Positions 33,283-41,975 of a stretch of 64,000 bases of DNA are shown here, one piece after another. The stretch comes from a bacterium. GTDB lineage: Bacteria; Bacillota_I; Bacilli_A; RF39; UBA660. How positions within the stretch are numbered: position 1 is the first letter of the stretch; the number at the start of each line of letters is the position of its first letter. The notes under the pieces were generated by a model. It worked only from the letters and a program-made list of their open reading frames with translations, made no database searches and was not told where the DNA came from. A program made the position numbers and the translations under genes. The stretch lies in NCBI GenBank assembly GCA_019423565.1, contig JAHZBE010000001.1:197212-261211 (forward strand). Reading direction: 5' to 3'.

Positions 33283-33513
33283 ATGAAAGTTGAAGATCAA
33301 ATAAAAGAAATTATAGAAAAAATTAGACCATTTTTAATAAACGATGGTGGAGATGTGAAATTTGTTAAATTTGAAAATGGTACTGCATATGTAAAAATGG
33401 CAGGTAACTGTGCAAACTGTTTATATTCTGACCTAACTATGTCAGAAACAATAGAAACAATATTAACATCAGAAATACCAGAAGTTACAAAGGTAGAAGA
33501 ATACAGAGATTAA
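33283..33513 (+). CDS. Nfu-type iron-sulfur scaffold protein
   Basis: 76 aa, a stand-alone NifU C-terminal domain: IRPFLINDGGDVKFVKFENG, then CANCLYS with the C-x2-C that holds an Fe-S cluster, and EIPEVTKVEEY at the end. It assembles or carries Fe-S clusters to client proteins. SD GGAGG. It is convergent with the YutH-like gene, overlapping by 4 nt at the stop codons. Confidence 0.92.
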   Translation: MKVEDQIKEIIEKIRPFLINDGGDVKFVKFENGTAYVKMAGNCANCLYSDLTMSETIETILTSEIPEVTKVEEYRD

Positions 33514-34433
33514 TTTTTATCCTGTAACCACTCAATAGGTTCCAAGCGAGCCTTTTTTTCATATAAAATAAATTTATATATAGTATTTAAAAGTGATTCA
33601 TACTCATCAGTTCTATCAATTATATTTATAACAAGTTCCTCACTTTTACCTTTATTTATTATATCATCATAAATATCAAAATAATAAGTTGGAAATAAAA
33701 GTCTTCCAAGCAAAAGAATATATTCATTTTTAGTTAAATTTGCCATATTAAAATATGACTTTAAATCATATAAGTTTAACGTTTTATTATAAAAAGTTTC
33801 CTTTATAAATTCAGCAACATCCCTTACTCTACTATCAACAACAAAGTTTAAAGGATCATAAAAATTTAAACTTCCCCTTTCTTGATATATTCTTTTATGA
33901 CTCACAACTAAATTTACATTAGTTTTGGAATCCAAATTATTCACAAGATAGCTAATAGCATTTTCACCCATTCCAATAAAATAACTTAAACTATCACACA
34001 ACAATGGATATTTTTTCCCCACCTGACTAATCTGATATTCGTAATAATCTATTTTTTCACTCCATAATTTTATCCAATCATTCCTCACCAAACTTTTATC
34101 ACATTCTATATTAACAGTCATATTTTGAATATAATTTATATCATTTAAAAATACCTTATCATTTTTATACTTACAAAGCTTAATTAGAACATATGAAATA
34201 CCATTTACTACAGTTATAATACTTTTGTCTTTATTTAAAACAAGTTCATGAACAAGGCATCTTCTCTTTTTCATTTCAAGATTAAGCTTATATATACTCT
34301 GTACATCATCATATGGTCTATTTAATGGTACAAAATAATATTCATCACCACCATAATAAAAATAATAACAATTATCTTTTTTTATAAGTTCATCTAAAAA
34401 AATATTATAATAAAAATTAATGGTATTCTTCAT
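33510..34433 (-). CDS. YutH/CotS-like protein with degenerate kinase fold
   Basis: 307 aa. The layout fits the aminoglycoside-phosphotransferase/CotS fold: a beta-rich start (YYFYYGGDEYYFVPL), helical middle, then the segment with H and D in SHKRIYQERGS...DPLNFVVDSRVRDVAEFIKE, resembling the YutH motif in which the catalytic loop is altered, and LLGRLLFPTYYFDIY. YutH and CotS are spore coat-associated in Bacillus. The catalytic HxD-type motif is not clearly kept, so it may be a pseudokinase. SD GTAGGTGA. The call rests on motif memory and needs a profile search. Confidence 0.5.
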   Translation of the reverse strand: MKNTINFYYNIFLDELIKKDNCYYFYYGGDEYYFVPLNRPYDDVQSIYKLNLEMKKRRCLVHELVLNKDKSIITVVNGISYVLIKLCKYKNDKVFLNDINYIQNMTVNIECDKSLVRNDWIKLWSEKIDYYEYQISQVGKKYPLLCDSLSYFIGMGENAISYLVNNLDSKTNVNLVVSHKRIYQERGSLNFYDPLNFVVDSRVRDVAEFIKETFYNKTLNLYDLKSYFNMANLTKNEYILLLGRLLFPTYYFDIYDDIINKGKSEELVINIIDRTDEYESLLNTIYKFILYEKKARLEPIEWLQDKN

Positions 34434-34464
34434 ACTTTCACCTACATAAATATATGATTAAATG

Positions 34465-34492
34465 CAAAAAAAAAGAAGCATTATCTTGCTTC
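34465..34492 (-). terminator. rny terminator overlapping its stop codon
   Basis: Minus strand GAAGCA/TGCTTC with a 6-nt loop that contains the TAA stop, followed by nine T. Confidence 0.8.
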
Positions 34493-36022
34493 TTCTACTG
34501 CTCTTGTTTCTCTTATTACAGTTATTCTTATTGTACCAGGATATTGCATTTCATTTTCAATCCTATCTTTAATATCACGGGCAACCTTGATAGATGTTAA
34601 TTCATCCATATCTTCAGGTTTTACAATAACTCTTAAATCTCTTCCAGCCTGCATTGCAAATGATTTTTCTACGCCATCAAATGAATTTGCAATTTCTTCT
34701 AATTGCTGTAATCTCTTTACATAGTTTTCTAAAGAATCATTTCTTGCACCAGGTCTTGATGCGCTAATTGTATCTGCAATTGCAACTAATGAAGAAATAA
34801 TACTTGTTGCAGGAGTATCGCCATGGTGTGATGCAATCGCATTTATTACAACTTCATCTTCATCATATTTTTTTGCAATCTTTTCACCAATTTCTACATG
34901 ACTTCCTTCAGCTTCAAAATCAATTGCCTTACCAATATCATGAAGTAACCCTGCTCTCTTAGCAAGTGAAACATTTTCCCCAACTTCTGCAGCTAAAAGT
35001 CCTGCCAAATTAGCAACTTCAATAGAATGTTGTAACGCATTTTGACCATAACTTGTTCTAAAATGTAATTTACCAATAATTTCAACTAATTCAGGATCAA
35101 TTTTAGATATCCCAAGTCCAAATATTGCTTCCTCACCTTTTTCAATGATTTTTGCATTTATTTCTTTACATGTCTTATCATATATTTCTTCAATTCTACC
35201 TGGATGTATTCTTCCATCCTTTATTAAATTTTCAATTGTAACCTTTGCAATCTCTCTTCTAAGTGGATCAAAACTAGAAAGTACTATTGTTTCTGGTGTA
35301 TCATCAATAATTAAATCAACACCTGTTACTGCTTCAATTGTTCTTATATTTCTTCCTTCTCTACCAATAATTCTACCTTTCATATCATCATTTGGTAAAT
35401 TAATTACTGATATCGTAGCCTCATTTGTAACATCTGACGCATATTTTTGCATTGCAAGTGTTAATAAATTTTTTGCCTTTTTATCAACATCAAGTTTTGC
35501 TTCTGCTTCCTTGTCTTTTATATATGCTGCAATTTCTTTAGTCATTGATTCTTCAACATGTTTCATGACCATTTTTCTTGCTTCTTCTTTAGAAAATCCA
35601 GAAATCTTTTCTAGTTTTTCAAGTTGCTCTTTTAAAACCCCATCAGTTTTCTCTTCTAACGCCTGAATATCCTTTTGTCTTTGTACTAAATTGTTTTCTT
35701 TTTCTGATAATAAATTTTCTCTATCTTGGAGAATTTGATCTCTTCTATCTATACTATTTTCTCTTTGTTGTAATCTATCTTCTAAATCCTTTACTTCAAG
35801 TTTTTTCTCTTTAACTTCTCTATCTACATCTTGTTTTAATTTATATTGTTCTTCTTTTATTTCTAAGATAGTATCTCTTTTTAATTTTTCTGCTTCTTTT
35901 TTTGCTTTTTCAATTATATTATCAGATTTCTTTTCTTTTGACTTCATTATAAGTACTGCACCAAATATTGTTAGTAGTGCGCCAAAAATCAATCCAAGAG
36001 TAGAAAATAATAATTTTTCCAT
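34481..36022 (-). CDS. rny: Ribonuclease Y
   Basis: Membrane-bound endoribonuclease that starts mRNA decay in Bacillota. N-terminal transmembrane helix (LFSTLGLIFGALLTIFGAVL), long coiled coil (35-190), KH domain (MKGRIIGREGRNIRTIEAVT) and HD domain with LLHDIGKAIDFEAEGSH and ASHHGDTP. 513 aa is full length. SD GGAGGG, own promoter and terminator. Confidence 0.97.
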   Translation of the reverse strand: MEKLLFSTLGLIFGALLTIFGAVLIMKSKEKKSDNIIEKAKKEAEKLKRDTILEIKEEQYKLKQDVDREVKEKKLEVKDLEDRLQQRENSIDRRDQILQDRENLLSEKENNLVQRQKDIQALEEKTDGVLKEQLEKLEKISGFSKEEARKMVMKHVEESMTKEIAAYIKDKEAEAKLDVDKKAKNLLTLAMQKYASDVTNEATISVINLPNDDMKGRIIGREGRNIRTIEAVTGVDLIIDDTPETIVLSSFDPLRREIAKVTIENLIKDGRIHPGRIEEIYDKTCKEINAKIIEKGEEAIFGLGISKIDPELVEIIGKLHFRTSYGQNALQHSIEVANLAGLLAAEVGENVSLAKRAGLLHDIGKAIDFEAEGSHVEIGEKIAKKYDEDEVVINAIASHHGDTPATSIISSLVAIADTISASRPGARNDSLENYVKRLQQLEEIANSFDGVEKSFAMQAGRDLRVIVKPEDMDELTSIKVARDIKDRIENEMQYPGTIRITVIRETRAVEEAR

Positions 36023-36082
36023 ATTTTCCCTCCATGATTTTTATTTATATATATTAATATTATTTAATCTATATATACTTTT

Positions 36083-36111
36083 AGTATAAAGTTTATTTTA
36101 AATAAAGTCAA
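36083..36111 (-). promoter_or_regulatory. rny promoter
   Basis: Minus strand TTGACT, 17-nt spacer, TATACT, 60 bp upstream of rny. Confidence 0.75.
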
Positions 36112-36216
36112 TAGCGATAGTTTTTTAACAAAAATAATTATTTATATTTTTAGAACAAATTACAACCAATAAGAATTATACAAATATATTTTTAGAGTTC
36201 AATAAAAGAAAAACAA

Positions 36217-36840
36217 TTACGATCTGTAATTGTCATCATTTTCATCTTCTAAGCCATTTTTAATACCCTTTGTAACACCTTTTGCAATTTCACCAGCTGC
36301 ATTTCCAATAGTTGGTGCCATTTCATCAATGCTTTCTTTAGCAACAGGCATAGTTTGTTGTGTTGTAAATGCAAGAATATGTCTTCCTTTTGCAAAAGCC
36401 AAAACAAAAACAAAAATACCAATTGTTGCAAAACAAATAAATGCACCAAACATGATTGAAGTAATATTTGAAAATTCGCTTATACTATTTTTAGCAGCAC
36501 AATATTCTTTTGTTATAGAATTATTTTTGTATTCATCAAATTCGCAATGTGGAAAACTAGGATCAAGTGCTTTAGTTATAATATATAAATCATATTTTTC
36601 ACCATCAGTATATTCAGAACTTTCATCATACTCTATACCTTTATTTATAAGTTCATTTCTTTTTACTTCAAGTTCCTTTTCCAGAGTTTCAACTTTTGAA
36701 GTCGCTGGCTTTGCAATACCACGATATATTAAAAAACCACCTATAAATAAACCAACTACTAAAATTAATATTGCAAATACAGTAATACCTTTCTCAGTTT
36801 TTTGATATTTCTCTTCATTTAAATATTTTTTCTCATCCAT
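36217..36840 (-). CDS. Two-helix membrane protein of unknown function
   Basis: 207 aa. Transmembrane helices at about 18-38 (ITVFAILILVVGLFIGGFLI) and 127-150 (ITSIMFGAFICFATIGIFVF); the outer loop holds a coiled coil (VETLEKELEVKRNELI) and two Cys (PHCEFDEY, EYCAAKN). The cytoplasmic tail is Gly/Lys-rich with an acidic end. Similar in layout, including the Cys pair, to the 118-aa protein after tyrS. The frame is open to 36861; GAAGGAG lies 8 nt before the ATG at 36840. Confidence 0.6.
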   Translation of the reverse strand: MDEKKYLNEEKYQKTEKGITVFAILILVVGLFIGGFLIYRGIAKPATSKVETLEKELEVKRNELINKGIEYDESSEYTDGEKYDLYIITKALDPSFPHCEFDEYKNNSITKEYCAAKNSISEFSNITSIMFGAFICFATIGIFVFVLAFAKGRHILAFTTQQTMPVAKESIDEMAPTIGNAAGEIAKGVTKGIKNGLEDENDDNYRS

Positions 36841-37008
36841 ACAATTAACTCCTTCACTCATTATAATAATATAACATTTTTATTTTTTTTGCTAGTATAA
36901 TCACAAATTACTAAAAAAACTGTACACTAATAACTTTTTTAAATTTATGAATTACATTTTATAAAGAATATCAATCACATTTCATACAATTTAATGAGGA
37001 GTTTTACT

Positions 37009-37290
37009 ATGAATTTAATACCAAACATACCACCAAAATTATTTTCATTAAGCGCTGTTGCAGTTGGTTATTTATTAATAGATGATACAACGGCAAATGA
37101 ACAAAATGCACTTGGAAACTGGCTTATGCTTGTTGCACAAATTCTTTGTACAAATGCTTTTTATAAGCAAGTTATGCAAGAACGTGGCCTTAATAATACT
37201 AAAAGCGATAGTGAACAAACAATAGTTATGATGCAAAAAATGATGGATGCTCTGCAAAAAGAAATTGACGAAATAAAAAAAGGAAATTAA
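37009..37290 (+). CDS. Small conserved-looking membrane-associated protein
   Basis: 93 aa: amphipathic start (NLIPNIPPKLFSLSAVAVGY), hydrophobic stretch 10-50 with NEQNALGNWLMLVAQILCTN, then a coiled-coil tail (IVMMQKMMDALQKEIDEIKK). I do not know its function; the shape resembles small helper proteins tied to larger membrane partners. SD GAGGAG at 7 nt selects the ATG at 37009 over 36994. Convergent with the 88-aa gene, 3 bp away. Confidence 0.6.
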   Translation: MNLIPNIPPKLFSLSAVAVGYLLIDDTTANEQNALGNWLMLVAQILCTNAFYKQVMQERGLNNTKSDSEQTIVMMQKMMDALQKEIDEIKKGN

Positions 37291-37293
37291 TTC

Positions 37294-37560
37294 CTATTTA
37301 TTTGTATTATGATAATAATTAAATTCAGAAAGTTCAATTGAAAGTGCTTGTAAGTCATCCGCATCATAAACTTCTTCAAGTGCTGTTTCTACTTCGTACA
37401 TTAAAGACTTTATATCATTAAATTTTTTATAATCAATTTCATATCTTTTTAAAATTTCTATCTGTCTATTCGATAAATATAAATTATCACTTATTTTATT
37501 AAGTTTATTATCATAAATCGATTTTTTTGCTATTTCATTTATTTCTTCATCACTATACAT
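37294..37560 (-). CDS. Hypothetical protein, second gene of the repeat-broken operon
   Basis: 88 aa, acidic and helical (DEEINEIAKKSIYDNKLNKI, FNDIKSLMYEVETALEEVYD), Tyr-rich, no membrane segment. Not recognised. It starts 1 bp after the stop of the upstream gene (37562), so it depends on that gene for transcription and perhaps for translation. Confidence 0.55.
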   Translation of the reverse strand: MYSDEEINEIAKKSIYDNKLNKISDNLYLSNRQIEILKRYEIDYKKFNDIKSLMYEVETALEEVYDADDLQALSIELSEFNYYHNTNK

Positions 37561-37561
37561 A

Positions 37562-38428
37562 TTATTTATCCTTTAATTCATATTTTTTCACAGAATCAAG
37601 TATTTTTTCTTTATCATCTGATACACTTATATTATAATTTTCACTATTTAACTTATAGAAAATCACATTATTAGCATTTATCTGATAAATTAAATCATAA
37701 GGTAATTTATCAATATCATGATTTTCCAAATATTTTTTTACATATTCTAAATTATAATTATCACTTTCTACTTCAGCAGTTAAAAGTTCATCATTATATA
37801 ATTCATTCATCTTTTCCATATAATTTATTATTAAAACATTATTTTTAATCATCTCTAGAAGGATTTTTTCAGCAGATTTTTTATCGATCAATAAAAATGT
37901 ATGTAAGAATATTGCGGATTCATCTAGCAAATCTTCTACAGAATATTTTGAATTCATACAAGATGATACTTTTTTACCAATATATTCTGCATCTACATCT
38001 TTATTGTAACTTTCTAAATCAGAATCAAATAAAGTATTTATTCTTTTAATATTATCAATATCATTTTCATTTAAGCATTTTCTTCTAAGAATTTTATGAA
38101 AAACACTAGAATTATAAAATTCTATCATTTCTTTCATTGCTAAAGAAAATAATTCTGTTGAAGAAGAAATTTTATCATTAAATTCGTCAAAAGATGATAT
38201 ACTTTTTAACATTTCAAATACTTCACTATCAAATTCAGATAATGTATTGCATTTTTGCATCAATGCATATTTTGAATACAAATCATTATATGCAGTCATT
38301 TTAAGCATTGTATCAAAAACTTTAGCAATTTTATCTTCATCAGTATCTAAAGAGCCATCAAATTTTATATCAAATGATCCATCCATCCATGTATAAATTT
38401 GGTCCAAAAGTATTTTTGAAATTTTCAT
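37562..38428 (-). CDS. Unknown helical protein; 5' end broken by a 4-bp repeat
   Basis: The 288-codon frame has no SD at its ATG (38428). A promoter (TTGACA-17-TATACT) and strong SD (GGGGGG) instead serve an ATG at 38471 in another frame, which stops after 33 codons at 38370. The two frames join if one copy of a (GGAT)3 repeat at 38377-38388 is removed, giving an uninterrupted protein of about 300 aa that reads through YMDGSFDIKFDGSL. The product is mostly helical, Ser/Asp/Asn-rich, with no recognised domain. It may be phase-variable, a fresh pseudogene or a sequencing error. Confidence 0.6.
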   Translation of the reverse strand: MKISKILLDQIYTWMDGSFDIKFDGSLDTDEDKIAKVFDTMLKMTAYNDLYSKYALMQKCNTLSEFDSEVFEMLKSISSFDEFNDKISSSTELFSLAMKEMIEFYNSSVFHKILRRKCLNENDIDNIKRINTLFDSDLESYNKDVDAEYIGKKVSSCMNSKYSVEDLLDESAIFLHTFLLIDKKSAEKILLEMIKNNVLIINYMEKMNELYNDELLTAEVESDNYNLEYVKKYLENHDIDKLPYDLIYQINANNVIFYKLNSENYNISVSDDKEKILDSVKKYELKDK

Positions 38429-38471
38429 TTAATCTATTAATACTTTTTCTTACTTCTTTATTATAATTCAT
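38370..38471 (-). other. Short leading frame of the repeat-broken gene
   Basis: ATG with SD GGGGGG opens MNYNKEVRKSINRLNENFKN and ends at TGA 33 codons later, right after the GGAT repeat. It should be the true N-terminus of the protein encoded at 37562. Confidence 0.6.
38377..38388. repeat. Tetranucleotide repeat (ATCC)3
   Basis: Three ATCC units on the plus strand (GGAT on the coding strand) inside an open reading frame. Two units would restore one continuous frame. Confidence 0.75.
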
Positions 38472-38506
38472 ATTAATCCCCCCTTTAAAGCATCAACTAA
38501 CTGGCT

Positions 38507-38535
38507 AGTATAGATTATATTATCTATTTTGTCAA
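38507..38535 (-). promoter_or_regulatory. Promoter of the repeat-broken gene
   Basis: Minus strand TTGACA, 17-nt spacer, TATACT. The -35 box overlaps the last codons of the YnbB-like gene. Confidence 0.8.
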
Positions 38536-39753
38536 ATTAGAAACTGCTTTTATTATAGCAATTTTACCATATTCATAAGTTAAAGAACCTTGCATATATG
38601 CAATATAGGGTTTTCTAATTGGTCCATCACAAGAAAGTTCTATTGAAGAACCTTGTGTAAATGTACCAGCCGCCATTATTACTTTATCTTCATATCCAGG
38701 CATATCCCATGGCATAGGAATAGCAAATGAGTCTACTGGTGATGCCATTTGAATACCTTGACAATACTTAACTAAATCCTCTTCTTTTCCAAATTCAATA
38801 TTTTGAACAATATCTACTCTTTCATCATTGTATCTTGGTTCTACTTTATATCCTAATTCTTCTAATACTTTACTTGCAAGTACAGCGGTTTTAAGTGCTG
38901 ATGCAACCACACTTGGTGAGAAGAATAACCCCTCTAAAATTTGTTTATTAATACCAAGTGTTGGACCTACTTCCCTACCTTCACCTGGAAGCGTTAATCT
39001 TTCACCAGCTAAATCTACTAATCTTTTTTTACCAACGATATAAGCACCATTAGGAGCAATTCCTCCACCTAAATTCTTTATAAGTGAACCAACTATTATA
39101 TCCGCACCCATTTCAATTGGTGAAACCTTATCTACAAATTCACAGTAACAATTATCAACCATAATAATTACGTCTTTATCATAATTTCTAATTAAATCTA
39201 CTACTTTTTTTATTTTTGAATTCGATATACTTTTTCTTGTGGAATATCCTTTTGATCTTTGTATTTCAATTAACTTTATTTTTGATTTATTTAATCTTTC
39301 TTCTATTTTTTCATAATCAAAATCATCATTAATTAAATCGATTTGTTCATAATTTACACCAAATGATTTTAATGAGCTATCATTTGGAACAATGCCTATA
39401 ACTTCATGAAGTGTATCATAAGGAAGTCCACTTATACTAAGCATAGTGTCACCAGGTCTTAAATACGCAAATAGAGCAACTGTAAGAGCATGTGAACCTG
39501 ATATAAATTGACTTCTAACAAGAGCATCCTCTGCGCCAAAAATTTCAGCATATATCTTTTCTATTACATCTCTACCAATATCATCATATCCATAACCTGT
39601 TGTTTGTGAAAAATGTGCTTCTGATAATTTATTGTTCCAAAAAGCATTTAAAACTTTCAAACTATTATATTCACAAATTTCATCTATTTTTTTAAACTCT
39701 TTATCTAATTCTTTCTCTGAATCATTTACTAATTTTATTATTTTTTCGTCCAT
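38524..39753 (-). CDS. PLP-dependent enzyme of the YnbB/methionine gamma-lyase-like family
   Basis: Fold-type I PLP enzyme of the group annotated as methionine gamma-lyase family or aluminium-resistance protein. TTGYGYDDIGRDVIEKIYAE at the start, VRSQFISGSHALTVALFAYL, and GSLIKNLGGGIAPNGAYIVG with the probable PLP-binding Lys. 409 aa is the usual length. The true reaction of the family is unclear; the name does not prove methionine lyase activity. SD GGAGG. Confidence 0.85.
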   Translation of the reverse strand: MDEKIIKLVNDSEKELDKEFKKIDEICEYNSLKVLNAFWNNKLSEAHFSQTTGYGYDDIGRDVIEKIYAEIFGAEDALVRSQFISGSHALTVALFAYLRPGDTMLSISGLPYDTLHEVIGIVPNDSSLKSFGVNYEQIDLINDDFDYEKIEERLNKSKIKLIEIQRSKGYSTRKSISNSKIKKVVDLIRNYDKDVIIMVDNCYCEFVDKVSPIEMGADIIVGSLIKNLGGGIAPNGAYIVGKKRLVDLAGERLTLPGEGREVGPTLGINKQILEGLFFSPSVVASALKTAVLASKVLEELGYKVEPRYNDERVDIVQNIEFGKEEDLVKYCQGIQMASPVDSFAIPMPWDMPGYEDKVIMAAGTFTQGSSIELSCDGPIRKPYIAYMQGSLTYEYGKIAIIKAVSNLTK

Positions 39754-39754
39754 A

Positions 39755-40474
39755 CTAATCCTCCAACTCTATTATCATACCACTTTTAATCTGTTCATCT
39801 TTTATAATATTAATTATTTGCTTTGATACATCTTCTACTGTGGATAATTTTTCTTGACCTATTCTTTTAAGTTCACTATCTAAAAATTCTGGATTCATCT
39901 CCCTTATGCTTTCTGTATCAATCCACCCAGGCATAACTGCAATGACTTTAACATTTTTTAGTGCAAGGGATAAAGTTTTAGTTAATGAATTAAGTCCAGC
40001 CTTACTCGCACAATAATCCATACTTATATCATTGTATGTGCTAACAGCATCTTTTGATGAGATATTAACAATTATACCATCATTCATATATTTATATGCA
40101 TATTTTGAAACAAGAAAAGGCCCAACCAAATTTGTTTCAAGTACTTTCATAAATTCTTCTTTTGTTTTATCATAAATATAATTATCCTGTGCATAAGCAG
40201 CATTATTTATAACAATGTCTATCTTACCAAAGTTATCCACAATATAAGTTATCGTATTTTTTATAGAATTTTCATCTGTTACATCACATTTAATACTTAA
40301 TGATTTTACATTATATTTTTCTTCTATATTTTTTTTTAGCCACTCTGCTTTTTCTTTACTTTTATTATATCCAATTATTACATTGCATCCATTTTTTAAT
40401 AACTCTTCTATTAAACCTTTTCCAAGTCCAATAGACGCACCAGTTACAAAAACTACTTTTTTATTTAAATCCAA
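39755..40474 (-). CDS. Short-chain dehydrogenase/reductase
   Basis: Classical SDR, NAD(P)-binding Rossmann fold: TGASIGLGKG (cofactor), CDVTDENS, NNAAY and the catalytic YCASK, closest to the FabG-like group. Substrate unknown. An ATG at 40513 opens the frame, but AGGAAGTGG followed 5 nt later by TTG (40474) fits the usual SDR N-terminus DLNKKVVFVTGA, so I chose TTG. It follows the FAD enzyme gene and runs 1 bp into the YnbB-like gene: probably one operon. Confidence 0.85.
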   Translation of the reverse strand: MDLNKKVVFVTGASIGLGKGLIEELLKNGCNVIIGYNKSKEKAEWLKKNIEEKYNVKSLSIKCDVTDENSIKNTITYIVDNFGKIDIVINNAAYAQDNYIYDKTKEEFMKVLETNLVGPFLVSKYAYKYMNDGIIVNISSKDAVSTYNDISMDYCASKAGLNSLTKTLSLALKNVKVIAVMPGWIDTESIREMNPEFLDSELKRIGQEKLSTVEDVSKQIINIIKDEQIKSGMIIELED

Positions 40475-40528
40475 GAATACCACTTCCTTAAAAAATATTA
40501 TATCATTATTCATATAGAAAAAAAAGAA

Positions 40529-41926
40529 CTACTCTGTTCTTTTAATTATATCTCTAGCAGATACAAGTCCGGTTGCAGCTGCTGTAACTATATTACCTGC
40601 TTTACCAGCACCATCACCTATAAAATATACATTATAATTATCAAGTTTAAAATTATCATCTGTTGTTATTTCATTACTAAAAAACTTTATCTCCGGTCCA
40701 TAAAGGAGTGTTTCATCATTATTCACACCTGGAATTATTTTATCAAGTTCTTCGAGTCCTTCTAATATATTTACTATTATTCTATGAGGAAGTACAAGCG
40801 CTAAATCACCTGCTACACAATCCTCTAAAGTTGGTGTAATAAATGATTTATTTATTCTACCAAAGTTACTTCTTCTACCACTTTTCAAGTCTCTAAGTGT
40901 TTGAATTATTGGTTTTGAATCACCTAAAACATTTGCAATTTTAGCAATCGATTCACCATATTCTCTTGTATTTGTAACTGGTTCTGTTAAATTAACTTTA
41001 CTAATAAATGCAAAATTCGAATTATTTGATTTGATATCTTTTAATGAATGCCCATTTACACATATATATCCATAGTAATTTTCTTTAGCAACAAAACCTC
41101 CGGGATTTGTACAAAATGTTCTTATTTCATCATTGTATGTTTTTGTTTTTATAAATATTGTTGGATCATATATAACACTACATATTTCCTCAAGTACTTC
41201 TTTTCTAACTTCAACTCTAACACCAATTTCAATACTCTTTGATAAATATGGAATATTATATTTATCAGCAAGTTCTTGTATCCATTTTGCACCTGTTCTT
41301 CCTGGTGCGATTACAACATTTTTAGATGTTACTTCTTTTTTTTCTTTTAATTCTTCATATCTAATTATATGTTCATCTTCTTTTATACTTTCTATATCAG
41401 TAACATTAGTGCATTCTTTAATAGTTACGCCTTTTTCTTCTAAATAATTACTAAATTTCTCAATATATTGAGGCAAATGATCACTACCTAAATGTTTTTG
41501 CTTTATTAAAAGTAGTCTATCTCCTAATCTTGTAACCTTTTTTTGTATTTCTTTTGCTTCTTCCATATTGCTAGGAAAAACTTCTGCATCCATATGAAAT
41601 TTATTAAAAATTTCTTCAGTTTCATCTATCAATTTATATGCTTCTTCGTCTTTCATATATCTAAATAAATCCGATTTTCCTAATTTAGGAATAAAATTTA
41701 ATTTACCATCAGAAAAAGTCCCAGCACCACCATAACCTGATAATATATTACATGGGTTACAATTTTTACATTCTGTTTTATTTTTATTCATCGGACAAAC
41801 TCTATTTTTAACAAGTCTACCTTTTTCTAACATTAATATTTTTAAATTTGGATTTTTTTGTGTAAGTTCATATGCGCAAAATAATCCGGCAGGTCCGGCA
41901 CCTACTATAACAACATCATACATCAT
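40529..41926 (-). CDS. FAD-dependent oxidoreductase (COG2509-type)
   Basis: 465 aa. N-terminal dinucleotide-binding motif VVIVGAGPAGLFCAYEL, a Cys cluster CPMNKNKTECKNCNPCNILS (about 42-61) followed by GYGGAGTFSDGKLNF, VIAPGRTGAKW, and a C-terminal FAD motif NVYFIGDGAGKAGNI. This matches the uncharacterised FAD-dependent dehydrogenases with a Cys-rich insert; substrate unknown. SD AGGAGG. Confidence 0.85.
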   Translation of the reverse strand: MMYDVVIVGAGPAGLFCAYELTQKNPNLKILMLEKGRLVKNRVCPMNKNKTECKNCNPCNILSGYGGAGTFSDGKLNFIPKLGKSDLFRYMKDEEAYKLIDETEEIFNKFHMDAEVFPSNMEEAKEIQKKVTRLGDRLLLIKQKHLGSDHLPQYIEKFSNYLEEKGVTIKECTNVTDIESIKEDEHIIRYEELKEKKEVTSKNVVIAPGRTGAKWIQELADKYNIPYLSKSIEIGVRVEVRKEVLEEICSVIYDPTIFIKTKTYNDEIRTFCTNPGGFVAKENYYGYICVNGHSLKDIKSNNSNFAFISKVNLTEPVTNTREYGESIAKIANVLGDSKPIIQTLRDLKSGRRSNFGRINKSFITPTLEDCVAGDLALVLPHRIIVNILEGLEELDKIIPGVNNDETLLYGPEIKFFSNEITTDDNFKLDNYNVYFIGDGAGKAGNIVTAAATGLVSARDIIKRTE

Positions 41927-41975
41927 TTTAACCTCCTAAATACATTATATCAAAAAAAGAGCATTTTTAATACTC

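Noticed and set aside
35145..35666. 173-aa plus-strand frame inside rny
   Set aside because: Antisense shadow of an unambiguous RNase Y gene, without SD or family likeness.
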